In this document: piece by piece, positions 25,154 to 32,843 of the stretch
Position numbering within the stretch: position 1 is the first letter of the stretch
How the letters are laid out: each line of letters opens with the position of its first letter
From: Peribacillus deserti
GTDB taxonomy: Bacteria > Bacillota > Bacilli > Bacillales > DSM-1321
Length of the DNA: 64,000 bases
Direction of reading: 5' to 3'
Assembly (NCBI RefSeq): GCF_016909175.1
Contig: NZ_JAFBFI010000010.1
Coordinates: 62,001 to 126,000, forward strand
Translations under genes and position numbers: made by a program
The notes under the pieces: generated by a model
Databases searched by the model: none
Told to the model about the DNA's origin: nothing
Seen by the model: only the letters and a program-made list of their open reading frames with translations

Positions 25154-26572
25154 ATGCTGGCAGATCAGTCTATTTTAAAGCTTTCGTTCAAAGAAGCATT
25201 GATCATTTTTATTCTTATTTTATCAATCATCAGTTTCGGGATTATTGGGTTAAAAATGGTGCCGCATTTGCCGATCATAGCGGCCATTGTGGGTTTACTT
25301 ATATATGGAAAGCTGAAGGGCCTTCATTTCAGTGTAATGGAAAAAGCGATGGCTCAGGGGGCCTTCTCAGCCATGGGAGCTATATATATCTTTCTGTTTA
25401 TCGGGATGCTCATCAGCAGCTGGATGATGAGCGGGACAATCCCTACAATTATGTACTATGGATTTGAGTTTTTAAGTGGTTCTGCGTTTTATGCCATTGC
25501 GTTCTTAATAGCTTCCCTGGTGGGACTCTGCATTGGCAGCTCCTTAACTACATCAGCCACTATAGGAGTTGCGTTTATTGGGATGGCTGGAGCAATGGAT
25601 GTTTCAATGGCCATTACTGCTGGTGCGATTGTATCGGGTGCCTTTCTAGGGGATAAAATGTCGCCGCTATCTGATACTTGTAATCTTGCTTCTGAAACAG
25701 TAGGCGTAAACTTATTCGAACATGTACGGAATATGTTATGGACTACTGTTCCGGGATTTATCATCTCGTTCATCATTTACTTTTGGCTGTCACCAAGTAT
25801 TGATTCAGGCCAGGTAAAAGAAATAGGAGTTTTCCTGGAATCACTCAAAAGAGAGACAAACGTAAGTATCATCAGCCTGTTTCCATTTGTCTTAGTTGCT
25901 ATTATGGCCTTGAAAAAGGTTCCGGCTGTGCCGACACTGGCAGCAGGTATAATCTCAAGCTTAGTAATCGCATTTACTGCGGAAGCAAACATAACTTTAG
26001 CATCAGCAGGGCAGGTTTTGTTTTCAGGGTACAAGCTGGACAGCGGAATCAAGGAGCTGGATTCCATCCTCTCACGCGGCGGCATGGAGAGTATGATGTT
26101 TTCCATTTCACTTGTGCTGCTTGCACTTGGTATGGGCGGCTTATTATTTAAATTTGGCATTATCCCTGCTTTGCTGGATAAAGCAGCTCACCGGCTAAAA
26201 AAAGCTGGCAGGCTCATTACGGCAACAGTATGCACAAGCATCGGAGTAAATGTCCTCATTGGGGAGCAATATTTATCCATATTGCTGCCGGGGAAAACGT
26301 TTCAAGCAAGCTATGAAAAGGCAGGCTTAACTAAAAAAACTCTGGCGCGGGCATTAGAAGACGGAGGTACGGTTGTTAATCCGCTCATTCCATGGGGGGT
26401 ATCTGGCGTTTTCTTAACACAAGTATTAGGTGTCTCTACTATGGAATATGCTCCATTTGCTTTCTTTTGCCTGCTTTGTCCGCTGCTATCCATTCTTAGC
26501 GGGTTCTCAGGAGTAGGAATTTCTTTTAAAAATCCACAACCAATACCAAATGATGTGCTCATGAGTAAATAA
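25154..26572 (+). CDS. NhaC-family carrier, predicted amino acid (tyrosine) transporter
   Basis: A 472-residue membrane protein with about eleven helices of the NhaC Na+/H+ antiporter family. The conserved segment GAFLGDKMSPLSDTCNLAS is at about 170-190, and a second FGDGG-like element, ALEDGGTVVNPLIPWG, is near 400. Despite the family name, the T-box in its leader shows that expression responds to an uncharged tRNA, so uptake of that amino acid is the better guess. If the TAC specifier is right, the substrate is tyrosine. T-box control of NhaC-type tyrosine carriers has been predicted in other Bacillaceae. Start ATG 25154 follows AAAGGGAG. Confidence 0.88.
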   Translation: MLADQSILKLSFKEALIIFILILSIISFGIIGLKMVPHLPIIAAIVGLLIYGKLKGLHFSVMEKAMAQGAFSAMGAIYIFLFIGMLISSWMMSGTIPTIMYYGFEFLSGSAFYAIAFLIASLVGLCIGSSLTTSATIGVAFIGMAGAMDVSMAITAGAIVSGAFLGDKMSPLSDTCNLASETVGVNLFEHVRNMLWTTVPGFIISFIIYFWLSPSIDSGQVKEIGVFLESLKRETNVSIISLFPFVLVAIMALKKVPAVPTLAAGIISSLVIAFTAEANITLASAGQVLFSGYKLDSGIKELDSILSRGGMESMMFSISLVLLALGMGGLLFKFGIIPALLDKAAHRLKKAGRLITATVCTSIGVNVLIGEQYLSILLPGKTFQASYEKAGLTKKTLARALEDGGTVVNPLIPWGVSGVFLTQVLGVSTMEYAPFAFFCLLCPLLSILSGFSGVGISFKNPQPIPNDVLMSK

Positions 26573-26590
26573 CTCATGGGCTTTTTATTT
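26559..26590 (+). terminator. Probable terminator overlapping the stop codon
   Basis: CTCATGAGT and ACTCATGGG form a stem followed by CTTTTTATTT. It spans the end of the carrier gene. Confidence 0.6.
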
Positions 26591-26642
26591 AGTTTACTTC
26601 AGAAAAATGAGCGGAACATGCAGTATTTAATTAGAATATTCA

Positions 26643-27182
26643 AGAGAAAAAGGCCATTCAGTAACAGGAGAGACGATAAAATTTGATGGGCCTTTTTATT
26701 TTGAATTTTTTACATGCGCTCCGTTTTTCGCCGATTATCCCGTTTTAGGCTCATCCTCTGCAGCGGTTAATTTGGTTCCAGTCGACTATATTATCAAGGC
26801 TGATGCATTTTTGAGCCTCAGTGATAAAGGAATACATAAAACTTATCACTTAACAGATCCTGATCCATATACTGTAACAGAGATTTATTCCTTGTTAACC
26901 CATGCTTACTTGAAACGGAAACCAGCAGGTAAAATACCAATAGCTGCAGGGAAAGCTGTTCTCCCCATAAAGCCCTTACGAAAATTTTTAGGAGTTGAAA
27001 AGGAAGCACTCGATTATTTTACCTGGAATGGCCGGTTTGACTGCAGTCAGGCACTCGCAGATTTAGCGGGTTCTGGTATATCTTGTCCCAATTTTAAAGA
27101 TGGGATTGGCAGTTTGGTGGAATTCTTTTCAATAGCCGGTATCAAATTCCCATTCGTTAAAAAGTTCTTGCGAAAATTCTGA
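26643..27182 (+). pseudogene. 5'-truncated SDR/NAD-dependent epimerase-type gene
   Basis: An open frame from about 26631 to 27182 encodes only the C-terminal half of an extended short-chain dehydrogenase. It reads HSVTGETIKFDGPFYF, then NLVPVDYIIKADAFLSL and TYHLTDPDPYTVTEIY, family-typical substrate-domain motifs. The N-terminal Rossmann domain (GxxGxxG, YxxxK) is absent, and an in-frame stop precedes the remnant. No convincing start or ribosome site is present; TTG 26772 is the first candidate. I read it as a decayed relic of a gene of about 350 codons. Confidence 0.8.
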
Positions 27183-27224
27183 GTTCAATTATAATAATAA
27201 ATAACTAAAAGAATATGAGTACTT

Positions 27225-27350
27225 CTCAAAGGGGAGTAGCGTTAGGGTAACACCTAAAACAAAGTCGTCAATTCATGGACCTGTTCCATCGGCTTTGTTG
27301 ACATGAATTCATGTTTAGCAAGACCTTTGCCACTGGCAGAGGTCTTTTTA
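27225..27350 (+). promoter_or_regulatory. yybP-ykoY manganese riboswitch with terminator
   Basis: It begins with the conserved AAAGGGGAGTAGC, continues through a GTTAGGGTAACACC hairpin and CAAAGTCG / CGGCTTTG pairing, and ends in a terminator (AAGACCTTTGCC / GGCAGAGGTCTT plus T-run, 27319-27350). The architecture matches the yybP-ykoY class, which senses Mn2+. It precedes a TerC-family gene, a typical partner. Confidence 0.88.
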
Positions 27351-27421
27351 TTTGTTTCCAGACTTTGGACCGAAGCTAGTATCAGTGCAGAGGCAAAATA
27401 AAACTATTGGAGGTAGCAAAG

Positions 27422-28195
27422 ATGGAAGCATCAGTTTTATTGGAGTATGGATGGGTATTGTTAGTGCTTATCGGGCTGGAAGGTATATTAGCTGCAGATA
27501 ATGCAGTAGTTATGGCAGTTATGGTAAAGCATCTGCCTAAAGAACAGCAGAAAAAGGCTTTGTTTTATGGTCTTATGGGTGCGTTTGTGTTCAGGTTTGC
27601 AAGTTTATTCCTCATTTCTTTCCTTGCGGATGTGTGGCAGGTTCAAGCCTTAGGCGCTCTTTATTTATTATTTATAGCAACCAGCCACTTGTATAAGAAG
27701 TTCGCGGGAAGAGAGCAGGTAGCCCACAAACCTAAGGAAAAGAAATCCTCGTTCTGGATGACGGTATTAAAGGTTGAATTAGCGGATATAGCTTTTGCCA
27801 TTGATTCTATGCTTGCAGCAGTTGCACTTGCAGTCACGCTGCCAAAAACAGGCTGGTTCTCAATTGGCGGTGTAGATGGAGGGCAGTTTACAGTGATGTT
27901 CCTTGGAGGGGTAATTGGTCTTGTCATTATGAGGTTTGCTGCCAATTATTTTGTAAAGCTGCTTCAAACAAGACCTTCACTAGAAACGGCTGCTTTTATC
28001 ATTGTAGGGTGGGTAGGAGTCAAATTGGCTGTGTTTACTATGGCTCACACGAAAATTGGAATTCTTGATCATCATTTCCCAGAATCAGCTCCATGGAAAT
28101 TTACGTTCTGGGCAGTTCTGATTGGAATTATCATCGTCGGTTTACTTTTTTCAAAGAAAGAGGGAGACCAGGCAAAAGAGGCAGAAAATCATTAA
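27422..28195 (+). CDS. TerC-family membrane protein, predicted manganese exporter
   Basis: A 257-residue membrane protein with seven or so helices. The two acidic signature segments are GLEGILAADNAVVMAVM near the N-terminus and VELADIAFAIDSMLAA in the middle, both intact. TerC relatives under yybP-ykoY control export Mn2+, partly to metallate secreted enzymes, and the riboswitch directly upstream supports that here. The start is ATG 27422 after GGAGG (27409-27413); an in-frame TTG at 27407 overlaps the ribosome site and is unlikely. Confidence 0.9.
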   Translation: MEASVLLEYGWVLLVLIGLEGILAADNAVVMAVMVKHLPKEQQKKALFYGLMGAFVFRFASLFLISFLADVWQVQALGALYLLFIATSHLYKKFAGREQVAHKPKEKKSSFWMTVLKVELADIAFAIDSMLAAVALAVTLPKTGWFSIGGVDGGQFTVMFLGGVIGLVIMRFAANYFVKLLQTRPSLETAAFIIVGWVGVKLAVFTMAHTKIGILDHHFPESAPWKFTFWAVLIGIIIVGLLFSKKEGDQAKEAENH

Positions 28196-28203
28196 GGCCA
28201 TGA

Positions 28204-28241
28204 AAAGGGAGACTCCGAAAAAGAGTCCTCTTTTTATTTTT
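28204..28241 (+). terminator. Rho-independent terminator
   Basis: AAAGGGAGACTC and GAGTCCTCTTT form a stem ending in a T-rich stretch. Confidence 0.8.
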
Positions 28242-28618
28242 CTATAACTGTAGACACAGAGGTAATAAGAACTTTACAATATTTGTAATGAAAACGATAA
28301 AAGTGCAAAAGCATGTTTTTCCCTGCGCTTCACCTGCGGATGATCTGCAGGATAAATTAGAGTTACAGTGAGATTTTTATGCCAGCTTGATCGTATAGAA
28401 TATGCTTAATATAACGATCTCTATACAGCGACAAACTATGGTATGATATTTTGAGCTTATAGAATGATCAAAAACAGTCATAATTATGGATAGGCAGTTA
28501 TAATCAGTTTATACTTCTCGTTATCAAAGACAAAAAAATTAAACAAGCTTCATAAACAAGGCAGTTTTCGAAAGCCTGCTTTGTGTGCATGGTAAAGCTG
28601 GGCTAAGAAGGGGAAATT
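28242..28618 (+). other. Intergenic region before the kinase-like gene
   Basis: No ORF with a ribosome site is visible. The stretch holds a plausible SigA promoter (28387-28415) and therefore perhaps a leader of about 200 bases for the downstream gene. A GGC / GCC hairpin lies near 28560. No known RNA element is recognised. Confidence 0.45.
28387..28415 (+). promoter_or_regulatory. Plausible SigA promoter
   Basis: TTGATC and TATAAC are separated by 17 bases. It is the best match in the region upstream of the kinase-like gene. Confidence 0.45.
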
Positions 28619-29272
28619 ATGCAAATAGAAGAATTTAAAGATCTGATTGAAAAAAGCCTGCTTCCCAATATAGACCTTAAGGCAGACAGTCCCTTTGATC
28701 CTATACTAGTCCGTAATTACAGTGCTTCCTGGAAGCTGCTGGGAAATGGAAATTATGCAGCAGTTTTTGTACATAGCTCTAGGCCAGAATGGGTTGTGAA
28801 AGTGTATGGAAGAAATCAGGAGGAATTAAAAAAAGAGATACAAGTCTACCAAAAACTCGGCAGTCATCCTTCCTATTCCTTTCTATATGGATATGGAAAA
28901 AACTATTTAATACTCAAACGGATAGACGGAATCACCTTATTTAACGCTCTGGTAAAAGGAGTCCCTATTCCGGAATCTGTAATAAAGGAAATAGACACCG
29001 CCCTTAAAGATGCGAAGACTAAAGGGCTTAATCCATATGATGTACATGGGAAAAATGTGGCGATGAACGGCGGCAGGGGATATATTGTCGATATCTCTGA
29101 TTTCTATAAAAAAGGCTATTGCAGCAAATGGGATGACTTAAAAAAAGCGTATTATCGTATTTATAAACCATTTATTTTTAAATTTCATCCGCCTTTCCCT
29201 TTTGCAATAGTGGATTCGATCCGAAAGGGCTATCGATTGTATAAAAAAGTAAAGCGTAAGAAGTACTGCTAA
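28619..29272 (+). CDS. Small serine/threonine kinase-like protein (YrzF type)
   Basis: A 217-residue protein of a compact kinase fold. The glycine loop reads LLGNGNYAAVFV (about 41-52), the ATP lysine lies in WVVKVYG, the catalytic loop is DVHGKNV (HGxN type) and the metal-binding aspartate lies in VDISDF in place of DFG. A basic C-terminus (YKKVKRKKYC) follows. Bacillus YrzF-like proteins share this layout; the substrate is not known. The ribosome site is AGAAGGGG before ATG 28619. Single gene with a terminator. Confidence 0.78.
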   Translation: MQIEEFKDLIEKSLLPNIDLKADSPFDPILVRNYSASWKLLGNGNYAAVFVHSSRPEWVVKVYGRNQEELKKEIQVYQKLGSHPSYSFLYGYGKNYLILKRIDGITLFNALVKGVPIPESVIKEIDTALKDAKTKGLNPYDVHGKNVAMNGGRGYIVDISDFYKKGYCSKWDDLKKAYYRIYKPFIFKFHPPFPFAIVDSIRKGYRLYKKVKRKKYC

Positions 29273-29321
29273 CCTGCGTCTCCATACCACAATAAACAAA
29301 GTCTTCATGTCCATAAAAAAT

Positions 29322-29357
29322 CAAAGCTGCCTGCAATTATGCAGACAGCTTTTTTTA
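29322..29357 (+). terminator. Rho-independent terminator
   Basis: AAAGCTGCCTGCA and TGCAGACAGCTTT form a stem with one mismatch, followed by TTTTTT. Confidence 0.9.
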
Positions 29358-29362
29358 CGTTT

Positions 29363-29545
29363 GACTTAGATAAAGTTCATTGTTAATTTTTGCACAGGTT
29401 GATTGGAGCGGAGGGCGCTAGACTCCTGCTCAGAAAAGCATGTCAAGGGAGACCCCGCAGGCGTACACGTGAAGAGGAGGCTCCCGGACCGACCGCGGAA
29501 AGCGAGTGCCTGCAGCGGAAATCAACATCCAAGTTTAACAGAGCC
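29363..29545. repeat. Palindromic interspersed element, copy C (full length)
   Basis: The left end is degenerate (TAGATAAAGTTCATTG) and the right end is intact (GTTTAACAGAGCC). The centre has GTTGATTGGAGCGG, CTAGACTCCTGC, GGGAGACCCCGCAGGCG, GAGGAGGCTC, CCGCGGAAAGCGAG and GCGGAAATCAAC. It ends 8 bases from the stop codon of the amino acid permease and may take part in ending that transcript. Confidence 0.8.
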
Positions 29546-29552
29546 TTACGTA

Positions 29553-30950
29553 TTAATCTACGCTGATCTCTGCTTTTATGGAAGAAGAGTTCTTTCTCCG
29601 GTGAAACCCTTTGCCATAGAAAAAACATACTAACATAATAATCCAGATTGGTCCTACGATTAACGCGATACGAGTATTCGGAAAGTAGGCCATTAGTGCA
29701 ATTACAACAGCTAAAAAGGCGAGCGATATATAGGAACTGAATGGATAAAAAGGCATTTTATATTCCATTTTGCTCAGTTCTTGCGGGCTCAGAGATTTCC
29801 GGAATTTCATCTGGGAAATCAATATCGTTGCCCAGGTCCAAATCGCTCCAAATGTGGCAATACTCGTTACCCATGCAAATACCTGTTCAGGCACTAGATA
29901 GTTTAAGCATACCCCAATCAGCAGCGCTCCTGCTGAAACGAGCACAGCTGTTGAAGGCACTCCGCTTTTATTCACCATACCGTAGCTTTTTGGAGCTTCA
30001 CCTTGCTGCGCAAGGTTAAACAGCATACGCCCGGTACTGAAGATTCCGCTGTTGCATGAAGAAAGTGCTGCTGTCAGCACAACAAAATTGATAATGCCTG
30101 CAGCCCCTGGTATCCCGATTTTTTCAAATGTAAGAACAAATGGGCTGCCCTCTTCTCCAATTTTATCCCAAGGATAAATCGACATAATTACCGTTAACGA
30201 TCCTACATAAAAGATCAATATTCTCCAAAATACAGAATCGATGGCACGTGAAAGTGACTTTTTCGGATTCTTTACTTCCCCAGCCGTTACACCTATCATT
30301 TCAACGCCAAGATAAGCAAACATTACCATCTGAAGAGACATTAGCACTCCGGAAATCCCGTTAGGAAAGAATCCGCCATGTGCAGTCAGGTTGCTTAGCC
30401 CTGTAGCTGCACCGCCGTTTCCTAATCCAAAAAAGATCATGCCGGCTCCTACAATAATCATAAGCACAATCGTAACAATTTTAATAAGTGCAAACCAGAA
30501 TTCGAGTTCTCCATAGGCCTTAACAGCCAGGAAATTTACTGCAGTCATAATTATTAAAGCACCCAGTGCCCATAACCAGCGGGGAGTTCCTGGAAACCAA
30601 AATTCCATATAGATCCCAACTGCTGTAATTTCTGCCATACATGTGACAACCCAAAGGAACCAGTAATTCCAACCAGTAATATAACCAGCCAGCGGGCCGA
30701 TATAATTATTGGCATACCGGCTGAATGAACCGGCAACCGGGTTTTTAATAGCCATTTCCCCAAGTGCTCTCATTATGAAGAAAATAACAAGGCCTCCTAA
30801 AGCATAGGCTAATAAGATCCCTGGTCCCGCAAGCTCTATTGCAGAAGCAGAACCAAGAAATAAGCCCACCCCAATCGCTGCGCCCAGTGACATTAATGTA
30901 ATATGTCTTTCTTCTAGACCCCTCTGTAAACCACTATTTTTACTGCTCAT
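29553..30950 (-). CDS. Amino acid permease (APC superfamily, GabP/YbxG-like)
   Basis: A 465-residue transporter with twelve predicted helices. It opens with LQRGLEERHITLMSLGAAIGVGLFLGSA, the substrate-binding GxG motif of the amino acid transporter family, and contains VMFAYLGVEMIGVTAGEVKNP in helix 6. The closest recognisable group is the B. subtilis YbxG/AapA/RocE-like permeases; the substrate cannot be stated. The ribosome site is GAGGAG upstream of ATG 30950. A cre-like site lies 55 bases upstream, suggesting CcpA control. Confidence 0.88.
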   Translation of the reverse strand: MSSKNSGLQRGLEERHITLMSLGAAIGVGLFLGSASAIELAGPGILLAYALGGLVIFFIMRALGEMAIKNPVAGSFSRYANNYIGPLAGYITGWNYWFLWVVTCMAEITAVGIYMEFWFPGTPRWLWALGALIIMTAVNFLAVKAYGELEFWFALIKIVTIVLMIIVGAGMIFFGLGNGGAATGLSNLTAHGGFFPNGISGVLMSLQMVMFAYLGVEMIGVTAGEVKNPKKSLSRAIDSVFWRILIFYVGSLTVIMSIYPWDKIGEEGSPFVLTFEKIGIPGAAGIINFVVLTAALSSCNSGIFSTGRMLFNLAQQGEAPKSYGMVNKSGVPSTAVLVSAGALLIGVCLNYLVPEQVFAWVTSIATFGAIWTWATILISQMKFRKSLSPQELSKMEYKMPFYPFSSYISLAFLAVVIALMAYFPNTRIALIVGPIWIIMLVCFFYGKGFHRRKNSSSIKAEISVD

Positions 30951-31004
30951 AAATTTCTCCTCTCGCTGTTAATCTACTTTTTAAGTATTATCTTACAATA
31001 AAAA

Positions 31005-31018
31005 GGAAAACGCTTACA
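31005..31018 (-). promoter_or_regulatory. Catabolite-responsive element (cre)-like site
   Basis: The minus strand reads TGTAAGCGTTTTCC, matching the cre consensus TGWAANCGNTNWCA at all positions but the last. It lies between the permease start and its likely promoter. Confidence 0.55.
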
Positions 31019-31198
31019 AAGAGATATTATCAGAAAAATCACCTATTTGTCTAATAATATTTCATACTAGAATGATATATATCGATAGTATTTTTGTAAA
31101 GTAATTTCCTATAAAAACTAGAATCAGCCATAAAGAATGAATGGCGCTGAGCTTAAAGCCGCAGAAATTGTATGAGACTGTAAATTCCTGCTGAAAGC

Positions 31199-31227
31199 AC
31201 CCCCAAGAAAATGAACCACTGTTCGAA
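31199..31227 (+). promoter_or_regulatory. Probable SigI promoter upstream of the 37-residue ORF
   Basis: ACCCCC (31199-31204) and CGAA (31224-31227) are separated by 19 bases, the C-rich -35 and CGAA-type -10 described for SigI promoters. The same boxes with identical spacing occur at 31491. It lies 48 bases before the small ORF start. Confidence 0.6.
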
Positions 31228-31274
31228 TGCTATAGTGAATAGTTTGTCAGATACCAGGAGGTGCGGATCAGCGC

Positions 31275-31388
31275 ATGATTGATATAGACCAGCTGCTTGA
31301 AGCCACAAATTCAGAGCTTGATATAAATGAATTTAACTTTCATTCGATAGATATTGATACTTTACTTGATAAAACAGCAGATTGGTAA
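31275..31388 (+). CDS. Small acidic ORF, 37 residues, with a duplicated IDID-x-LL motif
   Basis: The peptide has ten Asp/Glu against one Lys and ends in Trp. Residues 2-11 (IDIDQLLEAT) and 25-34 (IDIDTLLDKT) are clearly related, so it is an internal duplication joined by a 13-residue linker. AGGAGGTG (31256-31263) precedes ATG 31275 with a rather long gap. The stop codon touches a strong terminator, and a SigI-like promoter lies upstream, so the promoter, ribosome site, ORF and terminator form a complete small gene. There is no signal peptide. I recognise no family; its position next to sigI and rsgI suggests a role in that pathway. Confidence 0.6.
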   Translation: MIDIDQLLEATNSELDINEFNFHSIDIDTLLDKTADW

Positions 31389-31427
31389 GAAAGGTTTCTC
31401 TTCATGTATGGAGAGAAACCTTTTTTT
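31388..31427 (+). terminator. Strong rho-independent terminator
   Basis: AAAGGTTTCTCT and AGAGAAACCTTT form a perfect stem followed by TTTT. It starts at the stop codon of the small acidic ORF. Confidence 0.92.
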
Positions 31428-31490
31428 AAAAAATAGTTTACGTATATAGAAAGAGGGTAAATAGATTGGTTTTAAATATTTTTCGGTTGT

Positions 31491-31519
31491 ACCCCCTAAA
31501 ATAAATAACAAAAGCCGAA
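31491..31519 (+). promoter_or_regulatory. Probable SigI promoter of the DUF5667 gene
   Basis: ACCCCC (31491-31496) and CGAA (31516-31519) with a 19-base spacer, the same design as at 31199. It is 50 bases before the start codon of the DUF5667 gene, with sigI and rsgI following. Confidence 0.65.
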
Positions 31520-31568
31520 TTGATTTGATGAACGTTCAAAATACATAAAAATTATGGGGTGTTTGAGA

Positions 31569-32714
31569 ATGAAAAAAGATTCGGCCAAAAATGAAAAGAA
31601 TACACAGAAATTAGCTAAAGCAGCATTAGCGCTTGTTTTAACAGGTTCCATTGGGTTATCGGGAACTCTTGTTCATGCAGAAGAAAATGAACAAAAGAAA
31701 GAATACGAAACAGTAGATTTGGAAAAAAGCAGTACAAGTGATGCGGCTGAATCAGGAAAGGTCCTAAAAAAGGATGAAGAGACTGGGTTGGTTCCAGGAG
31801 ACTTCTTCTATTTTACGAAAATAGCCTTAGAGAAAATAAAATTGGCATTGACAGTTAATGATGAAAAAGAGGCTAAACTTTTATCAGAATATGCGGCCGA
31901 AAGACTGGCAGAAGCAGAAGCGCTATTTGCAGAAGGAAAACAAGCAGAAGCGATTGAAACAATCAAAAAGGCTGTTCGTGATATGGAAAACTCAGACGAA
32001 CTTATAAAAGAAGATGAAAAGGATTCAGAAGAAATTAAACAAGAAGAAAAAACTAAAGATAAAGCTGAAGCAGTAGATGTAGAAACGGATGATTCAGAAG
32101 TAAAAGAGGGAGCAGCAGATGCTGACAAAAAATCTGAAGTTGTTTCCCAAAATATTATTGCATTGAAAGCAGCTCTAGAAAAAGTGGAAAATCCAACTGC
32201 AAAAGCTGCTCTGCAAAAAAATATTGATAAAACATACGAGCGCTTAGCGAGAAAGCTTGAGAAATGGGAAGCAAAAAAAGAAGAATCTGAAAAGAAAACT
32301 GAAGAGCAAAAGCAAGAAACTCCTGTAACACCAGCAGAAACAGTACAAGAAACTCCTGTATCACCAGCAGAAACAGTAAAAGAGCCTGTTGCAGCTGCGA
32401 AAACTGAACCAGCTGTGACAGTTCCGGCAGCAGAAAAAGAAGAGGCGACTGTTAAAGCTGTCACACCGGTAAATCCAGTAAAACCAGTAAATCCAGTAAA
32501 ACCTGCTGCTCCACTGAAAGCTTCCCCTAAATCAGTCAAGCAAGAAATAAAAGCTAAAGAAAAAGCAGTAAAAGTAGAATACAAAGCCAAACAAAAAGCT
32601 GTTAAGGACGAATACAAACAAGTGAGACAAGAATTAAAACAGCAAAAGAAGGCAGTGAAACAAAAGGCTCCAAAACAAAAACAAGAAAACAAAGGTCAAG
32701 AAAAACAAAAATAA
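31569..32714 (+). CDS. Secreted DUF5667 protein with a lysine/glutamine-rich tail
   Basis: A 381-residue protein. A signal peptide (AALALVLTGSIGLSGTLVHA) is followed by an acidic region and a DUF5667 domain (GLVPGDFFYFTKIALEKIKL, then EYAAERLAEAEALFAEGKQ), a predicted helical coiled-coil bundle. Further on come proline-rich repeats (ETPVTPAETVQ / ETPVSPAETVK, VNPVKPVNPVKP) and a strongly basic K/Q tail of about 60 residues. I prefer ATG 31569; an ATG at 31554 adds five residues without a better ribosome site. It should act outside the membrane, perhaps bound to anionic wall polymers. A SigI-like promoter lies upstream, and a terminator separates it from sigI. Confidence 0.82.
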   Translation: MKKDSAKNEKNTQKLAKAALALVLTGSIGLSGTLVHAEENEQKKEYETVDLEKSSTSDAAESGKVLKKDEETGLVPGDFFYFTKIALEKIKLALTVNDEKEAKLLSEYAAERLAEAEALFAEGKQAEAIETIKKAVRDMENSDELIKEDEKDSEEIKQEEKTKDKAEAVDVETDDSEVKEGAADADKKSEVVSQNIIALKAALEKVENPTAKAALQKNIDKTYERLARKLEKWEAKKEESEKKTEEQKQETPVTPAETVQETPVSPAETVKEPVAAAKTEPAVTVPAAEKEEATVKAVTPVNPVKPVNPVKPAAPLKASPKSVKQEIKAKEKAVKVEYKAKQKAVKDEYKQVRQELKQQKKAVKQKAPKQKQENKGQEKQK

Positions 32715-32744
32715 TTCTGGCTAAATTACTACCTGCTTGTTTAT

Positions 32745-32775
32745 GAAAAGATAGTTCTTTAGGAACTATCTTTTC
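32745..32775 (+). terminator. Rho-independent terminator
   Basis: AAAAGATAGTTC and GAACTATCTTTT form a perfect stem between the DUF5667 gene and sigI. Confidence 0.88.
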
Positions 32776-32810
32776 AAAAGCCTATCCTTAGAATGTAATA
32801 TTGTACTCTA

Positions 32811-32819
32811 TGATATAAT
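32811..32819 (+). promoter_or_regulatory. Extended -10 promoter of sigI
   Basis: TGATATAAT is an extended -10 element with a perfect TATAAT, 25 bases before the sigI start. No good -35 hexamer is visible. No ACCCCC box was found directly upstream of sigI. Confidence 0.5.
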
Positions 32820-32843
32820 GTTCGGTGGATAGGGGTGAGACTA

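Noticed and set aside
28289-28302. cre-like TGAAAACGATAAAA
   Set aside because: The invariant C near the end is missing, and it lies more than 300 bases from the next start, above the likely promoter.
31808-32692. Long minus-strand frame opposite the DUF5667 gene
   Set aside because: It is an antisense shadow of a low-complexity Glu/Lys/Ala-rich gene; Phe- and Ser-rich translation is an artefact of that composition.
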